NCBI RefSeq assembly: GCF_001949145.1
Contig: NW_019091362.1
Span: forward strand, 9,656,396-9,720,395
From: Acanthaster planci
Taxonomy: Eukaryota > Echinodermata > Asteroidea > Valvatida > Acanthasteridae
Direction of reading: 5' to 3'
Length of the DNA: 64,000 nucleotides
The translations under genes and the position numbers were made by a program. Positions within the stretch are counted from its first letter, which is position 1. The number at the start of each line of letters is the position of its first letter. The notes beneath the pieces were generated by a model. It was not told the origin of the DNA. It did no database searches and saw nothing but the letters and a program-made list of their open reading frames with translations. Positions 60,486-64,000 of the stretch are shown here, one piece after another.

Positions 60486-61887
60486 ATGGAAGCGCAGAGG
60501 GTAAGTAGATTTTGTGCTTTAGCGTTAACCCTCCTTTGGTTTTACAGCACAAATATGCACGAGTGCCCACAGTCACTCTTGTGCGTGTATTTTTTACATA
60601 GAACACAAACATGCATAGGTTCACTGTGTACACAGTTGGTTGCCAGCACAAAATGACCCAAGGTCTTCTGTGCAGTCCTCTTCACTGCATTTGGTTTACC
60701 GCACAGTTATGCACATGAAACAGTGAGGCACAGTTGTTGGGCAGCACAAAAGTGCAATCTGATATTCCTGTGAGGGACTGTTGGTGCAGTGCACAACACA
60801 ACACAGCTGTGCTTCTTTGAGGTGTTTACCAAGTGACCCAAAGAGTGACTTCAGCATAGGAGGGTTAAGCTGCATTTGCATTGGACTAAACAAAGTGAGA
60901 GAAATGACGTTTTTGACCCTAACCCCTCTACACTCAGGATACCGAACCCAACAAACTTCAACAGATACATGCACTTGTCTATGTAATAGTACAAGCAGGT
61001 AGCTGTTAACTTCAACAATATGACCCTGTTAGAGTTGGAGTGATGGGTAATTCCAGAAATTGGGGTCCATTTTTTGTGTGTTCCAGTCACATCTGACATA
61101 TGATTTTGTAATCATTTTCAAATTTCCAAGAGTGATGAATTAATGCAGATTACCTGCCAAACAAATAGTAATAGTTTGAAATCAATTCCGGTGGTATTTC
61201 CATGTCAAATAACAAAGGTCAGATGTTAAAGGGACACAAAAATATCACACTTTTGGACCCCTAGTTTGTGGAATTACCCTGATATGGTTTGGATGGGTCT
61301 ATGCAGTATAGGATGACTTGCACTGCAGCAATACCAAACCTGACAAAATCAAGCATAGTCCAACACTTGTCAGCGAGCCAGACACTGCACACAATGACCC
61401 CCATGTGTCCCAACTCACACAACATCTAACACCATCACCCTGGGCCTGTGATACCAAGTCCAACAAAATCCAACTAGTTTATTGGATATGGTACCAAAAC
61501 CTGCCAAAACCTTCCAATACCTGCTAAAGAGTTTGATGGATACTCTGCTGTTAGGGTTAATGTAAATTCAATTTACATCTATTGCTAGCTTTGTAATCAT
61601 CAAAAATTTTATGCCAGGTTTTGGCTTGTCTGGTAGAAATTTTTTTGTTAGAAGAATTCCTGGAAGCAAGTGAAAAATAGCACCAACTTTGGTATTGACA
61701 GTTTCTGCAACTGTTTGATTTGCCCACGTAGCAAAAGCCCTTTGCGGCTAGTCCAGCTGGTCAGAGTGCTTACGGGAGCCCGGCCCTGGCTGACCTGCCC
61801 AAGCAAGATCCCATGCAACAGACGCTAGACTGGCAGCACCACGGCTACGGCATGGACTCTGGGATACAGAGCGGCGTGACCACACAG
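60486..61887 (+). CDS. CTNNB1: Beta-catenin, first two coding exons
   Basis: Beta-catenin is the cadherin-linked armadillo protein and Wnt co-activator. The exon 60441-60500 carries a short leader and ATG at 60486 (MEAQR), then donor GTAAGT. The next exon, 61732-61887 (phase 0, 52 codons), encodes QKPFAASPAGQSAYGSPALA, DLPKQDP, then DWQHHGYG and MDSGIQSGVTTQ, followed by GTAACT. DSGIQSG is the beta-TrCP degron: Ser48, Ser52 and Thr56 match human Ser33, Ser37 and Thr41, the GSK3 sites. The CK1 priming site (human Ser45) and the armadillo repeats must be in later exons beyond 64000. The leader before the degron is about 15 residues longer than in human. Confidence 0.93.
60529..60864. mobile_element. 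piggyBac-like MITE with TTAA duplication
   Basis: The 336-bp element starts CCCTCCT and ends AGGAGGG, flanked on both sides by TTAA (60525-60528 and 60865-60868). TTAA duplications and CCC/GGG termini fit piggyBac-type non-autonomous elements. It begins 28 bp after the CTNNB1 exon donor. Confidence 0.65.
61045..61279. mobile_element. MITE family A, copy 2 (4-bp target duplication)
   Basis: The 235-bp element starts GGGTAATTCCAGAA and ends GTGGAATTACCC, flanked by TGAT on both sides (61041-61044 and 61280-61283). It matches the copy at 14868-15114 in the same orientation. It lies between the first two CTNNB1 coding exons. Confidence 0.85.
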
Positions 61888-64000
61888 GTAACTTCAAAAC
61901 TTGCTCTTGAACTAAGCTACATGTATCTTTGTCTTGAGGGCTTATTGCCCTTCGTGTTGACTATTCTGCAGAAGTGAATGGAGTTTCTAGAGCAGTGAAT
62001 GGTTGAAATAATTAGGATTGATACTGAAATAAAGAGAAGCTGCCAGAGGCCTCCCATAACCATTTCTTTGTTGTGAATTTTATAACGCGTGCAAGGATTT
62101 GATAGAGCAAAGATCAAAAATATTTTTCCTGGTCCGACGTGGGCGTACCGGTGGAATGGGTCCATTATTCTTAATCTCCCCCCCCCCCATACTCCTGTGT
62201 TTGCACGGGCCCTGTTCAGAATGCGGGATCAAGCCCGAAACTGCATAGCAATAGCTCAAAGAAATGGTCACACTTGATGCCCTCTGGATGTCAATACAAC
62301 AGATCTGTGTGGCTATGACGATGGAACTTGGAAACCTCACATTTAATATCCTAAAAAGAAATGCTTGCCATAGGGAGTCTCGGAAAATGGTTACGATAGG
62401 CTTATATGTCTTGCAGATTACGTATGCATGTAGTTGGCAGATAAATTTAGATTTTTACCATTGATCAACAATTGATAGTTGATTTGATGAACAAATCAAG
62501 AAGTCTAGGAAAGTAGAGTAATATGTGCATTTATAATAAAACTTGTTCCTGAAATAGCCTTTATTTCGATACCACCAATGATTGTTTTTTCGGTGTTGAC
62601 TCGAGTTACTGACTCGGCCTAAGTGGCTATTTTTTATTTGTTGTTATTTTTGCTTGAGACTTGACTTAGAAATAAATGACTTTGGACTTGAAGGCACGTG
62701 ATATGTGACTTACCTGGACTTGACTAAATTTGACTTTATGATAATGGTTTGTTGAAAACAATGAACACACTCTTTGGCGCCCCCACATAATGGGTTGGAA
62801 AGTATGCACGATCAATGCCGACCCTTTTACTGTAGGTTGCGAACTTGAAAGCAGGCTGCTTGGTTAACGTCTTTTCATTGTGTGGCCGGGCCAACCCGTG
62901 CAGGCTACACGCTGCGATCTCAACGAGGCCTAGCTAGGCGTGCTATTCTTAGATGTTGTATCATTCGTTGTATCAAATGCAGTGACTATTCTTTGTACTG
63001 CCTACAGTAAATTCTGAAAGTATCTGAAAGTCTGAAAGTATAATGGAAGAAACTTCTTCAAACGGCTGGAAAAGAACTACATGCACTATCCCACATTTGT
63101 AACATGAGGTAGCAAGAATTCTGACTGCGTGATAAAAAAAAAGCCGAGACGATATTTGTGTACTATTAATACTCTTAAAATATTCAACACGATGGAATAA
63201 AAGTTGTATGGTTGGAATCATTATACATTTGAGACTATGCAACATGAAAACAAGGTACCAGTAGACAACGTTTTGGAATGAGACATTCACATTCTAAATT
63301 CTCCCTACATGCTGCCTCTGACTCTGGTCCTGCCTTTAAAGCAAGCCTGATTGCTATCAGGGCCCAAATGTAGCTTGCACATGGCCACAGGGCGTGGCTA
63401 AAGCCTGGCTGCCACTGCCTGCCCAATGGCAGCACTCACGTGCCGCTCTCATGTTGACCCTCCAAGCATAGCCACTGTTTGTAATGGACAAAGGTTCTTG
63501 GGCAGTGCTTGGAATGTGCTTGCTAAATCTCACTTGAATTTTAAAAGTGTAAAAAGGAAAGACAAGGGAATGAAAAGACAAATGGAAACACAGATACTAT
63601 TTATGATCTAATTTTTGGTGAGCTGGGAAGCAAATGCGAGCCTGTGTAATACCGATTTCCGTCGTCTGTCGTCCGGCCGGCCGTCCTCAAATGTTAATGT
63701 TTTCCTTGCAAGTCCGTAGGTGTTAAAATGTGCCATTGAGTGCTTGTTTGCTTCCTCTTGGAATTCCATCAGTATTTTAATAGTCCATATGGTATTAATG
63801 CTGAGAAATGTGTGAATTTAATGAAAAAAATTATAAAAGTTGAATGTTATTATTTTGAGTTGTATGGTGTACTAACCCTGTAGTATATACATACGTACTG
63901 AGCACTCCTGTAATGTACATGTACTTGCATATGTATAGACAGTGTTTAGACACATACAAATGTACATGTACAGTATGTGAGAAAATGGTAAGGGATGGGG
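61888..64000. other. CTNNB1 intron, to window edge
   Basis: The next beta-catenin exon, which should carry the CK1 priming serine, was not found here. A C-homopolymer lies near 62180, and TACATGTA words recur at 63910-63970. Confidence 0.5.

Overview
The window is animal genomic DNA. It has intron-rich genes with GT-AG splice sites, many short inverted-repeat transposons, one assembly gap of 856 N, and a great excess of TACATGTA-type words. The proteins look like those of an invertebrate deuterostome, most likely an echinoderm such as a sea star or sea urchin. That placement is inference from protein character and repeat style, not from a search.

Four conserved genes were rebuilt exon by exon, and every join keeps the reading frame. 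From left to right: (1) the last six exons of PITRM1, the mitochondrial presequence protease (+, 1352-4103); (2) TIGAR, the fructose-2,6-bisphosphatase-like phosphatase (-, 30616-18279, six exons, 381 aa); (3) LTO1/ORAOV1, the deca-GX3 adaptor for Fe-S delivery to ABCE1 (+, 34202-39700, four exons, 141 aa); (4) the first two coding exons of beta-catenin, CTNNB1 (+, 60486-61887), with a probable untranslated first exon near 52960-53143; the gene continues past the right edge. Two long coding regions have no family I recognise: an uninterrupted 514-codon gene at 11152-12696 (+), and a minus-strand gene whose long last exon is 45502-43630, with a probable upstream exon at about 50010-49695.

The rest is intron and intergenic DNA with mobile-element debris. 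It includes a Penelope-like GIY-YIG fragment antisense in LTO1 intron 1; a 4-bp-TSD MITE family in two copies; further MITEs with TA, TTAA or TAAA duplications; large foldbacks at 53501-53985, 55683-56030, 56370-56596 and 58061-59003; tRNA-derived SINE pieces; inverted minisatellite arrays in LTO1 intron 1; and a 67-bp satellite that runs into the gap.

TIGAR and LTO1 stand head to head. In humans they sit in two duplicated regions, CCND2-TIGAR-FGF23/FGF6 and CCND1-LTO1-FGF19/FGF4/FGF3, so this window probably keeps the arrangement that existed before the vertebrate genome duplications. No operon, CRISPR array or prokaryote-type defence system is present.
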